Assembly: GCA_017467585.1 (NCBI GenBank)
Contig: JAFUSR010000004.1
Coordinates: 345,563 to 409,562 of the forward strand
Length of the DNA: 64,000 nucleotides
Reading direction: 5' to 3'
Origin: Clostridia bacterium
GTDB lineage: Bacteria; Bacillota; Clostridia; Christensenellales; UBA1242
Shown here: in pieces, positions 23,661-31,906 of the stretch
Position numbering within the stretch: the first letter of the stretch is position 1
How the letters are laid out: the number at the start of each line of letters is the position of its first letter
Notes under the pieces: generated by a model
The model's database searches: none
Seen by the model: the letters and a program-made list of their open reading frames with translations, nothing else
What the model was told of the DNA's origin: nothing
Made by a program: the position numbers and the translations under genes

Positions 23661-24069
23661 ATGCTTTAAAACAAAAAATTTTGATGATGTTATTTCTCTT
23701 CATAAACAAATTTTTCACGAAGACAATAATTTGTTCTTTGAAAATCTAAAAACCAAAGACTATTATCACTGCTTTGTTGCTTCACATCAAAATCAAATTG
23801 TGGCATATTGTATTATAAGTAATATTGCAGATCAGGCTGAACTTTTTAACATTGCAACCATTGAGGGCTTTCGCAAAAAGGGGATTGCAAAACAACTTTT
23901 AATTTATGCCATAAGCAATGTTGATGCTGCTGAGATGTTTTTAGAAGTGTCAACCAAAAACCTTGCGGCAATAAAATTATACCAGTCTGTTGGGTTTAAC
24001 GAAATTGACAGAAGAAAAAAGTATTATGGAGATTCTGATGCCATAATCATGAGGTTGCAAATGAATTAA
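23650..24069 (+). CDS. rimI: GNAT N-acetyltransferase, RimI type
   Basis: 139 residues. GNAT fold with the acetyl-CoA loop EGFRKKGIAKQLL (the Q/RxxGxG/A pattern) after the strand AELFNIATIE, and the C-terminal NLAAIKLYQSVGFNEI signature shared by RimI proteins. The usual substrate is the N-terminus of ribosomal protein S18, but related enzymes acetylate other proteins. It overlaps tsaB by 11 bases. Confidence 0.85.
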   Translation: MEIKCFKTKNFDDVISLHKQIFHEDNNLFFENLKTKDYYHCFVASHQNQIVAYCIISNIADQAELFNIATIEGFRKKGIAKQLLIYAISNVDAAEMFLEVSTKNLAAIKLYQSVGFNEIDRRKKYYGDSDAIIMRLQMN

Positions 24070-24084
24070 ACAGAGAGCATAACA

Positions 24085-24807
24085 TTGAAATTCGATACAT
24101 ACGGAACTGGCAAAATTAATTTGATTTTCTTGCATGGCTGGGGAGCAGACAAAAATAGTTTTTTGTGGATGAAAGATTATCTGTCAGATTGCAGACTTCA
24201 CTTTGCTTCGCTTGATGGCTTTGGTGGAACACCGCCACCAACAGATTCAACAATTTGTGGATATGCAGAGAGGTTAAAAGAATATATATCACAAAACAAT
24301 TTGACAAATGTGGTCTTGTTGGGGCATTCTTTTGGTGGGAGAATTGCAATTGAGTTTGCTTCTAAAAATTCTCTTGCGGGGCTAGTGCTTGTTGACAGTG
24401 CAGGAATTAAACCAAAGTTCAACTTAAAAAAGCAGTTTAAAATTTTCAAGTTTAAAATTTGCAAGCGCCTGGTTAAACTAAAACTCATGAATAGGGAAAG
24501 GCTAAATGTGTTTGGCAGCTCCGACTATCAAAATTGCTCGCCAGAAATGAAAAAGGTGTTTTTTAACGCAATTCATTATAATCAAACAGGGCAACTTAAA
24601 AACATTGATGTTCCCACTCAAATTATATGGGGTGATTGTGATATAGACACGCCACTATATATGGCAAAAATTTTAGAAAAGAAAATAAGCCATAGCAAAC
24701 TTAATATTATTGAAGGTGGACACTTTTGTTTTTTGGAAAACAAGTTTCAATTTTATAGCATTGTTAAAGATTTTTTAAAAAGGATTAGAGGAGAAGAAAA
24801 TGAATAA
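24085..24807 (+). CDS. Alpha/beta-hydrolase
   Basis: 240 residues. The start is a TTG at 24085, with AGAGAG about ten bases upstream; no ATG lies near it. It has the oxyanion region LIFLHGWGADKNSF, the nucleophile elbow LLGHSFGGRIA (Ser), acidic residue WGDCDIDTP and base EGGHFCFLE, so the triad is complete. The substrate cannot be predicted. Its end overlaps the murF-like gene by eight bases, suggesting an envelope-related ester or lipid substrate, but this is only context. Confidence 0.85.
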   Translation: MKFDTYGTGKINLIFLHGWGADKNSFLWMKDYLSDCRLHFASLDGFGGTPPPTDSTICGYAERLKEYISQNNLTNVVLLGHSFGGRIAIEFASKNSLAGLVLVDSAGIKPKFNLKKQFKIFKFKICKRLVKLKLMNRERLNVFGSSDYQNCSPEMKKVFFNAIHYNQTGQLKNIDVPTQIIWGDCDIDTPLYMAKILEKKISHSKLNIIEGGHFCFLENKFQFYSIVKDFLKRIRGEENE

Positions 24808-26455
24808 GTTTTTATTAGATATTTATATGGGGGTTCCAAAATTAACAGATTTTTGGTTGATTGTTGTTATAAGTTTGGTAACAACATTGTTTGCTCTTGC
24901 AATGTCACTCAACTCTCTGCATATTTTGCAATTGTCTGGTTACAGACTAAGGGGCTATACTGATTGGTGCAAGCAGACTAAATTTGCTGACTTTGGAAGA
25001 CTTTTAATGGTCTCATTGCTTTCTAGTGGGGCAATGCTTATCACAAACGTTCTTTTAGACGAGGTTCTTGTTGGCAGGGCTCTAAAATATGTTAGCATAA
25101 TCTTCTTCTTTATTTTCTGCTTTGTTTATGTTGTTAACTTGAGTTCAATTCAAAGGAAGCAACCAATTAAATATACTGCAAGAATGACAAGGCTTATTGC
25201 CATGATTGCCTTTTTGTGTTTTGGCTCTAGCATTGGGCTTATGTATTTGAGTGTAAACTGCATTAAGTATTTCACTGCTGGTGGTGTTTTGGTTATTCCA
25301 ATCTTGTTGCCAGTGATTATTGTTGTGGCTCATTTTGTGATGATTCCTGTTGAAAAATTGATCGCGAAGAAATATATAAAGAAAGCCAAGGCTAAACTTG
25401 CTGCGCACAAAAATTTGACCATAATTGGTGTTACTGGCAGCTATGGCAAAACAACTGTTAAAAACATAATTGCAGGCTTGCTTGCTGAAAAATATAGGGT
25501 GTGCGTAAGCCCGTTTAGTTATAACACCCCGCTGGGGCTCTGTAAGACTATTCTTGAAACACTCACAGACGACGATGAAATTTTGGTCGCAGAAATGGGT
25601 GCTAGAAACGTTGGCGACATAAAAGAACTGTGCGACATGGTTAACCCAACAATTGGTGTTGTAACGGGAATTGGAAATCAACATTTAATGACCTTTGGAA
25701 CTGTTGAAAAACTGATTGCAACCAAAAGTGAACTAGTTAGACATATCGAGGCGAATAATGGTTTTGTTGTTGTTAACACAGAAAGTGATGGTGCAAAACA
25801 AATTTTTGACGAGGCAACTTGTGAAAAACTAAGTGTGAACATAAATCAAAAAGAAGGTGTTTATGCTGATGAAATTGTGGCAACATCAACTGGTTCAAAG
25901 TTTAAACTTGTTGTTGATGGTAAAGCTCTTGAAGCTAACACGGCACTGCTTGGTGAGCATAACATAAGCAACATTTTGGTTGGTGTGACTGTTGCGAAAA
26001 AATTAGGTTTGTCTAATGGGCAGATTATAGATGGAATAGGCAAGTTGACACCAACATCACATAGACTTGCGATTGTTCCTTCTAACAACGCACTTATTGT
26101 TATTGATGATGCATATAATGGAAGTGTTGAGGGCAGCAAGTCGGCACTAAATGTTCTTTCTAAATTTGAAGGCAAAAAGGTGGTCATAACCCCTGGTCTT
26201 GTTGAACTTGGTGAAGAGCAGTTTAATTGCAACTTTGAGTTTGGCAGAGACATGAGCAAGGTTTGTGACTATGTTATTGTGACTGGAATTTCTAACTGGG
26301 AAGCAATTTATAGTGGCTTAAAATTTGCGGGTTTCAACACAGATAAAATCTTAAGGGCGGGCAGTTTAAATCAGGCAGTAACCATGCTTGCGACAATCAC
26401 AAACCCTGGAGATGTTGTTTTGTTTGAAAACGACTTGCCAGATAATTATTTATAA
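24800..26455 (+). CDS. MurF-like ligase fused to an N-terminal membrane domain
   Basis: 551 residues. The first 190 contain about five hydrophobic segments (WLIVVISLVTTLFALAMS, then SIIFFFIFCFVYVVNLSS and others). From about 205 comes a Mur ligase core: ATP loop GVTGSYGKTTVKN, SYNTPLGLCKTIL, AEMGARNVGDIKEL, GNQHLMTFGT, SHRLAIV, and IDDAYNGS. MurF adds D-Ala-D-Ala to UDP-MurNAc-tripeptide. The usual MurF N-terminal UDP-binding domain is missing and a membrane domain stands in its place. The next gene is ddl, which makes D-Ala-D-Ala, so a membrane-localised MurF function is likely. Ribosome binding site AGGAGAAG. Confidence 0.88.
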   Translation: MNKFLLDIYMGVPKLTDFWLIVVISLVTTLFALAMSLNSLHILQLSGYRLRGYTDWCKQTKFADFGRLLMVSLLSSGAMLITNVLLDEVLVGRALKYVSIIFFFIFCFVYVVNLSSIQRKQPIKYTARMTRLIAMIAFLCFGSSIGLMYLSVNCIKYFTAGGVLVIPILLPVIIVVAHFVMIPVEKLIAKKYIKKAKAKLAAHKNLTIIGVTGSYGKTTVKNIIAGLLAEKYRVCVSPFSYNTPLGLCKTILETLTDDDEILVAEMGARNVGDIKELCDMVNPTIGVVTGIGNQHLMTFGTVEKLIATKSELVRHIEANNGFVVVNTESDGAKQIFDEATCEKLSVNINQKEGVYADEIVATSTGSKFKLVVDGKALEANTALLGEHNISNILVGVTVAKKLGLSNGQIIDGIGKLTPTSHRLAIVPSNNALIVIDDAYNGSVEGSKSALNVLSKFEGKKVVITPGLVELGEEQFNCNFEFGRDMSKVCDYVIVTGISNWEAIYSGLKFAGFNTDKILRAGSLNQAVTMLATITNPGDVVLFENDLPDNYL

Positions 26456-26460
26456 AATAA

Positions 26461-26502
26461 AAAACACCAAAGATAAAATTAAAATTTTGTTGGAGGTGTT
26501 TT
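26461..26502 (+). promoter_or_regulatory. Hairpin covering the ddl ribosome binding site
   Basis: AAAACACC (26461-26468) pairs with GGTGTTTT (26495-26502), followed by four more T. The Shine-Dalgarno GGAGGTG (26492-26498) lies in the right arm. An inner AAAATT/AATTTT pairing fills the loop. As drawn it is both an intrinsic-terminator shape and a block on ribosome access, ending five bases before the ATG. Confidence 0.6.
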
Positions 26503-26506
26503 TTTT

Positions 26507-27598
26507 ATGGCAATTGCTATTGTTTTTGGTGGAAAATCTTATGAACACGATGTGAGTGTGGTAACAGCAAAACAGATATATTCTGTCGCTAAATTAAAAC
26601 ATGAAGTCAAATTGTTATATTTAGACCGGCAGAACAGGCTGTTTGAATACACAAATTCAAAATTTAATTTTTCAGACTTTAAGGGTGACAACAAGTTTCT
26701 GCAAAGAATAATTTTGCAAGATGGTGAAATGAAGTGTTGTGGCTTTGGGTTTAAGCGGAAAGTCAAAATTGATGCTGCGATAATATGTTGTCATGGTGGC
26801 GTTGGTGAAAATGGCGACCTTGAGGCATATTTTAAATTGTGTGGAATTCCTGTTTCTGCCGGTGGAAGTTTTGGCCTTTGTGTTGCAATGGACAAATGGA
26901 AGACCAAACAGATTTTAAAAAACTTAAAAATTAATGTTATAGATGGAATTCTAATAGAATCAAAAATGAACCCTGACGAAATCGTTTCTGCAGTTGAGCA
27001 AAAACTTAGCTATCCGGTGATTGTAAAACCAAACAGTGGAGGCAGTAGCATTGGAATTAAAGTTGCAAAATCAAGGGAGGAGTTTTTGCAGGCCATAAAA
27101 GTTGGTTTTGAGTTTGACACCAAGTGTGTTGTTGAAAAAGCGCTCACAGATTTTGATGAATATAATCAAGCTGTTTTGGGGGATCAATGCAAATTTGAAA
27201 TTTCAAAAATAGACAAGGTCTCACACAAATCAGACATGCTCACCTTTAACGAAAAATATCTTTCTAACTCAAAACAAAAAGGCAAGGGAATGAAGTCTCA
27301 GAAGAGAACTTTTGATTGTGAATTGAGCAAAAAGAATCAAGATAAAATTAATTGCTGGTCTGAAAAAATTTTTAAAGAACTTGGCTTTTTCGGTGTAATT
27401 AGAATTGATTATATCTTTGATAAAAATGCTCAAAAATTTTATGTTAATGAAATCAATGCTGTTCCAGGTTCGCTAGCAATCTATTTTTTTAGCTTTCTTG
27501 GTGGCATTGGTTTTGTCGACAGATTAATAGATATTGCTAAACAAAATTATGCTAAAGATGACAAAATCAATCAAAAATTTGTTACAAATCTATTTTAA
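26507..27598 (+). CDS. ddl: D-alanine-D-alanine ligase
   Basis: 363 residues. N-terminus FGGKSYEHDVSVVTAKQI is the Ddl hallmark. The ATP-grasp part has PVIVKPNSGGSSIGIKV and, near the end, FYVNEINAVPGSLAIYFF for the magnesium ligands and D-Ala site. The product D-Ala-D-Ala feeds the MurF-like enzyme encoded just upstream. The usual omega-loop Tyr/Phe region (FDEYNQAVLG) is present; I do not try to call vancomycin-type specificity from it. Confidence 0.93.
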   Translation: MAIAIVFGGKSYEHDVSVVTAKQIYSVAKLKHEVKLLYLDRQNRLFEYTNSKFNFSDFKGDNKFLQRIILQDGEMKCCGFGFKRKVKIDAAIICCHGGVGENGDLEAYFKLCGIPVSAGGSFGLCVAMDKWKTKQILKNLKINVIDGILIESKMNPDEIVSAVEQKLSYPVIVKPNSGGSSIGIKVAKSREEFLQAIKVGFEFDTKCVVEKALTDFDEYNQAVLGDQCKFEISKIDKVSHKSDMLTFNEKYLSNSKQKGKGMKSQKRTFDCELSKKNQDKINCWSEKIFKELGFFGVIRIDYIFDKNAQKFYVNEINAVPGSLAIYFFSFLGGIGFVDRLIDIAKQNYAKDDKINQKFVTNLF

Positions 27599-27647
27599 AT
27601 TGCAAAAAATATGGTTAAATAGTATTTAATAAATTCAAAAATTAAAT

Positions 27648-27671
27648 AAAAAACGCAATTTTGCGTTTTTT
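27648..27671. terminator. Bidirectional intrinsic terminator
   Basis: AACGCAA-TT-TTGCGTT flanked by A and T runs lies between the convergent ddl and WYL-regulator genes. The effective stem is short (CGC/GCG closed by A-T pairs), so strength is uncertain. Confidence 0.6.
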
Positions 27672-28572
27672 ATTTATACAAATTAATAATTTTTGCGCAT
27701 TCTTTAGTTATTTCATCGATAATACTGAATGGTGAAATAATTTTAATTTTGTTTCCATATTCAATTAATTTATGAATTAATCCGATGTTGTGTGTCGCTT
27801 CAAAAGTGCAAGAGTTTTCATTTTGTTTTTTAATTATGGCCCAAGATTTTATGTCGTCAATTGTTAGCGTGTCGGCCTCAATTGTTATTTTAATGCGAGC
27901 AAATGTTGAATTGTTCCAGGGCCTCTTTGATAGATCTATATTAATTTTTTCATAGGTTTGTTCAGTTGCTTGATATTCAGAAATTCTGTCGAGCCTAAAA
28001 AGCCTAAAGTCACTTTTTTCGTTGCAAAATGCATAAAGATAATAATTGTCATCTTTTAAAACAACACAATAGGGGTCAACCAGTCTAAATGCTTCGCTGC
28101 CGTGATATAAAATTTTAATTTTTTTGTTGTAAAGGCAACAACAAGCTAGTTCCTTTGCTAACTTATAGTTTTTATTTGATTGTTGATTCCATCTTGAGTT
28201 GTCAACAAAAAACTTGGTTTGAATTTTGTCGTTTATTGTCAAGCCGTGCTGTTTTATGTGCTCTTTGAGCTTGCAACAAATTATTTCATTTAGTTGTGGA
28301 TATGCAGAGTTGCTGATATTGACAATGCTCAAAAGATAGGCTAGTTCTTCTTCGTTAAAGAACCATGTTGAGCAATTAAATTTGCTCGCAAGAAAAATGC
28401 CACCATTTTTGCCAGTTGTTGTAGTTATTGGAAAGCCGGCATAAACGAGTTTGTTCGTTTGACGATAAATGGTTTTTGTGCTGACTTCAAATGTTTCGGC
28501 AAGGTCGGTTGCTTTGTGGACTTTTCCGTCTAACAAAGTCATAAAAATTCCAAATTCTGTGTAGTTGCTCAT
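27670..28572 (-). CDS. WYL-domain transcriptional regulator
   Basis: 300 residues. N-terminal winged helix (DGKVHKATDLAETFEVSTKTIYRQTNKL, about 15-45), linker, and a WYL domain (about 135-210, with KIKILYHGSEAFRLVDPYCVV and YYLYAFCNEKSDFRLFRLDRI, where the WYL positions are YLY). A WCX-like C-terminal extension follows. WYL regulators bind single-stranded nucleic acid or nucleotides and often control DNA-damage or defence genes. The promoter geometry gives a leaderless mRNA, and a LexA-like palindrome lies upstream. Target genes are not evident here. Confidence 0.88.
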   Translation of the reverse strand: MSNYTEFGIFMTLLDGKVHKATDLAETFEVSTKTIYRQTNKLVYAGFPITTTTGKNGGIFLASKFNCSTWFFNEEELAYLLSIVNISNSAYPQLNEIICCKLKEHIKQHGLTINDKIQTKFFVDNSRWNQQSNKNYKLAKELACCCLYNKKIKILYHGSEAFRLVDPYCVVLKDDNYYLYAFCNEKSDFRLFRLDRISEYQATEQTYEKINIDLSKRPWNNSTFARIKITIEADTLTIDDIKSWAIIKKQNENSCTFEATHNIGLIHKLIEYGNKIKIISPFSIIDEITKECAKIINLYK

Positions 28573-28578
28573 AAATCT

Positions 28579-28607
28579 ATTTTACTACACAACAAAAAAT
28601 AAATCAA
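28579..28607 (-). promoter_or_regulatory. Promoter giving a leaderless WYL-regulator mRNA
   Basis: On the minus strand: TTGATT (28607-28602), a 17-base spacer, TAAAAT (28584-28579), six bases, then the ATG. The predicted +1 is the A of the start codon. No Shine-Dalgarno is present. Confidence 0.6.
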
Positions 28608-28613
28608 TAAAAA

Positions 28614-28629
28614 TAGAACAAATGTTCTA
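28614..28629. promoter_or_regulatory. LexA/SOS-box-like palindrome
   Basis: TAGAACA-AA-TGTTCTA, perfectly symmetric arms. The core GAAC-AAAT-GTTC fits the Bacillota LexA consensus GAAC-RNRY-GTTC. It lies just upstream of the -35 of the WYL gene and next to a plus-strand TATAAT. It could be a LexA site or the operator of the WYL protein itself. Confidence 0.5.
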
Positions 28630-28682
28630 TATAATTCTCATTAAAAAAATATAATATATTTTTATAATGCTTGGTTATTCGT

Positions 28683-28711
28683 TTGCTAAAAAACACTTGA
28701 TTGTGTATAAT
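28683..28711 (+). promoter_or_regulatory. Promoter of the 28744 operon
   Basis: TTGCTA (28683-28688), a 17-base spacer, TATAAT (28706-28711). Transcript start near 28718, 26 bases before the ATG, with GGTGGAG as ribosome binding site. Confidence 0.65.
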
Positions 28712-28743
28712 ATTTACAAGATAGAAAAAAATAGTGGTGGAGT

Positions 28744-29616
28744 ATGTATAACTTTTTTACTAAAAACGTCAACAAAAGAGCATTTATAAAAGCACTAAAA
28801 GAAGTTGAAGAAGAGGGTTATTATGTTGATAATGCGACAAACGACAATGTTGTTTTCACAACAAACATGTCTCGTGCCGTATCTTCTCTCAGTGGAGAAG
28901 AAGCCGACAGACCTTATGTTCAAGATGAGGCTCTTGATGTTTCAGAATTCACTCCAAACTTAGACAATGCAAGGATTAAACCTGCAAATCCGGAAGCCCT
29001 TGGGGAAGATCATCAATTTGTCAAACAGAGTCGTTCTCAGTTTTATGAAAAATTATTTGCTGATAGCGATGATGCATTTCTCGATGGTTCTAAGGTTCAA
29101 GAGAGAGGCCTTCTTTCAAATGAAACCGATTCTCTGAACTCATACTTTAGTGAAAGAACAAAAACAAATTCACAATCTATGACTAGAGAAGAAATAATCA
29201 GAAGAACAAAAGAAAAACTTGCACAACTTAATGCTGCGGCTCGCGTAAGGGCAGAACAAAACAAACAAATAAGATTAGAAGAAGAAAGAGTCAAAGCTGA
29301 AAGAATATCAGCCATTGCAAAAGCAGAAGAGGAGTTTGCTAAGCAAAGAAAGGCTGAAGAAGAAGCAAAGCTTGCGCTTGAAAAACAAGCAGAACAGGCA
29401 AGACTCGATCAAGAAGCTAAAATGGCTGCTTTGATTGAGGAAGAGAAAACAAAAAAAGAAGAAGAGTCAAAAATCAAAGTTGAAGTTGTTTCTCCAGCAC
29501 CAGTTGTGGCTGCTGTTGCAACGCCAAAACCAGTTAAAAAATCAACTAGAAAACCTAGAACAACAAAGAAGAAAAGACGTTATGACGCCGATATTGTTGG
29601 CGGTTTCAATTATTAA
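28744..29616 (+). CDS. Charged coiled-coil protein, function unknown
   Basis: 290 residues. A small N-terminal region (FFTKNVNKRAFIKALKEVEE) and a Ser/Asp-rich middle are followed by a long helix rich in Glu, Lys, Ala and Gln (about 150-250) that should form a coiled coil. The tail is strongly basic (KKSTRKPRTTKKKRRYD), suited to binding nucleic acid or membrane phospholipids. No signal peptide. It starts the operon with the DUF1538 and PII-like genes, seven bases before the DUF1538 start, but shares no domain with them. I cannot assign a role. Confidence 0.6.
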   Translation: MYNFFTKNVNKRAFIKALKEVEEEGYYVDNATNDNVVFTTNMSRAVSSLSGEEADRPYVQDEALDVSEFTPNLDNARIKPANPEALGEDHQFVKQSRSQFYEKLFADSDDAFLDGSKVQERGLLSNETDSLNSYFSERTKTNSQSMTREEIIRRTKEKLAQLNAAARVRAEQNKQIRLEEERVKAERISAIAKAEEEFAKQRKAEEEAKLALEKQAEQARLDQEAKMAALIEEEKTKKEEESKIKVEVVSPAPVVAAVATPKPVKKSTRKPRTTKKKRRYDADIVGGFNY

Positions 29617-29623
29617 TTAAATT

Positions 29624-31141
29624 ATGAACATTTTAAAAAAGATTAGAGATGTTTCTGTTTCAATTATTCCAATTGTAGCAATAGCGCTATTATTGTATTT
29701 TTTGGTGCCAGGAATCCCTTCTAACATTTTAATAAAGTTTTTAATCGCATCTGCATTGATTATTATAGGGGAAACGCTGTTCTTAACGGGTGTAGACAGC
29801 ACAATCATGCCAATGGGAGAAATGGTTGGCTCAAGCATTCAAAAAGTAAACAGCTTTTTTCTGTTTACATTTTTTGCGTTTTTGTTTGGCATGTTCGCAA
29901 CTGTTGCAGAGCCAGATGTTCAGGTGCTTACTGGAGAAATTGTTGCGTTCGGAATGAATATAAACCAAACACTTCTTCTGTTTATAATTGGCGCAGGGGT
30001 TGGATTGTTTGTAGCTTTTGCTCTTATTAGAATTGTTAAAAAAGTTCCAATTCGTGTTCTTTATTTGGTGTTTATGGTGATAGCTTTTGCTGTTGCGAGC
30101 AGTGTTCCAGAAAGCTTTGTTGCAATTGCATTTGATGCTGGTGGTTCAACGGTTGGAATTGTAACAACGCCGTTTTTGCTCGCCATGGTCAGTGGCATTG
30201 TTGAATCAAGAAGTAAAAACACTAGTGATAACTTTGGTGTTGTTGGAATTGCCGGTCTTGGCCCAGTTATTGCAGTGCTGATATTGAGCATATTCTTGCG
30301 AGGAAATTCTAACACAATTGCCAGCGCCAATTGGAACATTTTTGTTCAGGTGTTATATAACACAACAATGGCAATAATTCCGCTCGTTGCAGTGTTTTAT
30401 ATTTTTCAAATTATCTACGTCAAACTGCCAAAGAGCAAGAAGATTGCGCTTGCGATTGGTGTTGCAATCACATTTGTTGGGCTATATTTATTCTTGTTTG
30501 GAATAAATTTTGGAGTGCTTGAAATGGGCTCGTCAATTGGCTTGGCACTGTCGGATCAACCACTTTGGCTAGTTTTGATAATTTATGCGCTCTTTGCGTT
30601 TTCAATTGTGTTCACCGAGCCTGCCATAAGAGTTTTGGGTGCGCAAATCGAGTCTGAAACGCAGGGCAACATAAACAGAAAAATAATAACAATTAGCATG
30701 GGAATTTCAATGGTTATCGCCGTTGTTCTTTCGGCGCTCAGAATCTACTTTAACATTAGCATTTGGTATTTTATTGGAATAGGTTATGGAACAATAGCAG
30801 TTCTAATGCTATTTTCAGATTTGATGTTTGTTAGCATTGGGTTCGATAGTGGCAGCGTTGCTGGAGGACCAATAACCACTGCAATAATTATGCCTGCCAT
30901 GGTTGCTATGAGCAGCACTGGTGATGGTTTTGGTTTTATTGCGCTTACCAGCATGTTTCCAGTTTTAGTGCTCGAAATAATTGGCGTGGTTTATAACATT
31001 CATCTTAAGCGAATTGCTCGCGACAGAAGAAAAATTTCTGCGAGAGTTGCTTATGCTGCGGAAAATTATTCTAACATGGAAAAACTTGAAAAGCGTTATC
31101 TAGAATTGAAGGAGAGAAAGGAAAATGTCCAAGCAGAATAA
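29624..31141 (+). CDS. DUF1538 membrane protein
   Basis: 505 residues, about 12 hydrophobic segments in two internal repeats. Each repeat carries the DUF1538 signatures: GETLFLTGVDSTIMPMGEMV and FATVAEPDVQVL in the first, FLFGINFGVLEMGSSIGLAL and FTEPAIRVLGAQIE in the second, plus GGSTVGIVTTPF and GSVAGGPITTAIIMP. The family looks like a small-molecule or ion transporter; no substrate is established. It is followed directly by two PII-like genes, a recurrent partnership that suggests gating by nucleotide-responsive PII trimers. No Shine-Dalgarno is visible; translation may be coupled to the upstream gene. Confidence 0.85.
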   Translation: MNILKKIRDVSVSIIPIVAIALLLYFLVPGIPSNILIKFLIASALIIIGETLFLTGVDSTIMPMGEMVGSSIQKVNSFFLFTFFAFLFGMFATVAEPDVQVLTGEIVAFGMNINQTLLLFIIGAGVGLFVAFALIRIVKKVPIRVLYLVFMVIAFAVASSVPESFVAIAFDAGGSTVGIVTTPFLLAMVSGIVESRSKNTSDNFGVVGIAGLGPVIAVLILSIFLRGNSNTIASANWNIFVQVLYNTTMAIIPLVAVFYIFQIIYVKLPKSKKIALAIGVAITFVGLYLFLFGINFGVLEMGSSIGLALSDQPLWLVLIIYALFAFSIVFTEPAIRVLGAQIESETQGNINRKIITISMGISMVIAVVLSALRIYFNISIWYFIGIGYGTIAVLMLFSDLMFVSIGFDSGSVAGGPITTAIIMPAMVAMSSTGDGFGFIALTSMFPVLVLEIIGVVYNIHLKRIARDRRKISARVAYAAENYSNMEKLEKRYLELKERKENVQAE

Positions 31142-31484
31142 ATTTGCAATAAAAAAGTTACAGTTAGAAGATATTAACGAACTTTCGATTGCTGTGTTTA
31201 TTTGCAAAACGAAGGTAGAAGGTGAACTCGTGAAGTATGCAACAGACATAGGGGGAATACTTTTAAGTTCTATTCGTGGAAAGGGGCTGTCGCGTGGAGC
31301 CGTTGCTAGAGCATTTGGTGGTTACGACGAGTTTAATGTTGTGTTTGTTATGGTGAGAAGCGAAGTTGGAAGAGACTTGGTTCAAGACGTGAGCATAAAA
31401 TTCAAGTTTGACGAACCAAACAACGGGAAAGGTTTTTTAATCGACACAGATGGATATATGGGAGCAAAAGCTGCTTTTGTTTAG
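31125..31484 (+). CDS. PII-like protein, first of two
   Basis: 119 residues. Ferredoxin-like strand and helix pattern of the PII superfamily: LSIAVFICKTKVEGELVKYATDIG, then GILLSSIRGKGLSRG and NVVFVMVRSEVGRDLVQDVS. The usual T-loop Tyr and the GDGKI motif are absent, so it is not a classical GlnB. It overlaps the end of the DUF1538 gene by 17 bases with a strong AAGGAGAG site, so it is made together with the transporter and probably binds it. Confidence 0.7.
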   Translation: MSKQNKFAIKKLQLEDINELSIAVFICKTKVEGELVKYATDIGGILLSSIRGKGLSRGAVARAFGGYDEFNVVFVMVRSEVGRDLVQDVSIKFKFDEPNNGKGFLIDTDGYMGAKAAFV

Positions 31485-31494
31485 GAGGTAATTT

Positions 31495-31854
31495 ATGAAT
31501 TTATTTGATGAAGAAATTTTTGACGACGAAGAATATAAACTTGTTGTGGCAATTGTTCAAAGAGGCTACTCAGACGAGGCCATTAATGCGGCAAGAGAAA
31601 AGGGCGCAAATGGAGCTGTCATTCTAAGTGGAAAAGGTCAGGGTGAGTCACAACGCAAATTCTTTGGCTTTGAGGTTAGTCCAGAAAATGAAACAGTGTT
31701 AATCTTGGTTAAAGAAGAAATTTGTGTGCCTGTAGTTAAAGCAATCTATGCTGCTGTTGACTATCGCTCTGCTGCGCGCGGTATGGTTTTTGTTTTGCCG
31801 GTAAGCTATGTTTCTGGAATGACACATTCAAGAAAAGATGAAGAAGAAAATTAA
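31495..31854 (+). CDS. PII-like protein, second of two
   Basis: 119 residues. Clear PII-like core: YKLVVAIVQRGYSDEAINAA, then REKGANGAVILSGKGQG (in the place of the T-loop base) and VLILVKEEICVPVVKAIYAA. The tail is acidic (SRKDEEEN). Ribosome binding site GGAGGT. With the preceding gene it could make homo- or heterotrimers that regulate the DUF1538 protein; the effector is unknown. Confidence 0.78.
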   Translation: MNLFDEEIFDDEEYKLVVAIVQRGYSDEAINAAREKGANGAVILSGKGQGESQRKFFGFEVSPENETVLILVKEEICVPVVKAIYAAVDYRSAARGMVFVLPVSYVSGMTHSRKDEEEN

Positions 31855-31873
31855 AGGATAAACAATGAAAAAG

Positions 31874-31900
31874 AAATACCAGAGCACTGGTATTTTTTTG
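31874..31900 (+). terminator. Intrinsic terminator after the PII-like genes
   Basis: AAATACCAG-AGCA-CTGGTATTT followed by T4. It ends the 28744-31854 operon; the murG gene on the other strand ends seven bases further on. Confidence 0.85.
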
Positions 31901-31906
31901 TTAAAT

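Noticed and set aside
24085..24087. Alternative ATG start for the alpha/beta-hydrolase
   Set aside because: The next in-frame ATG would remove the oxyanion-hole strand, so the TTG start is kept.
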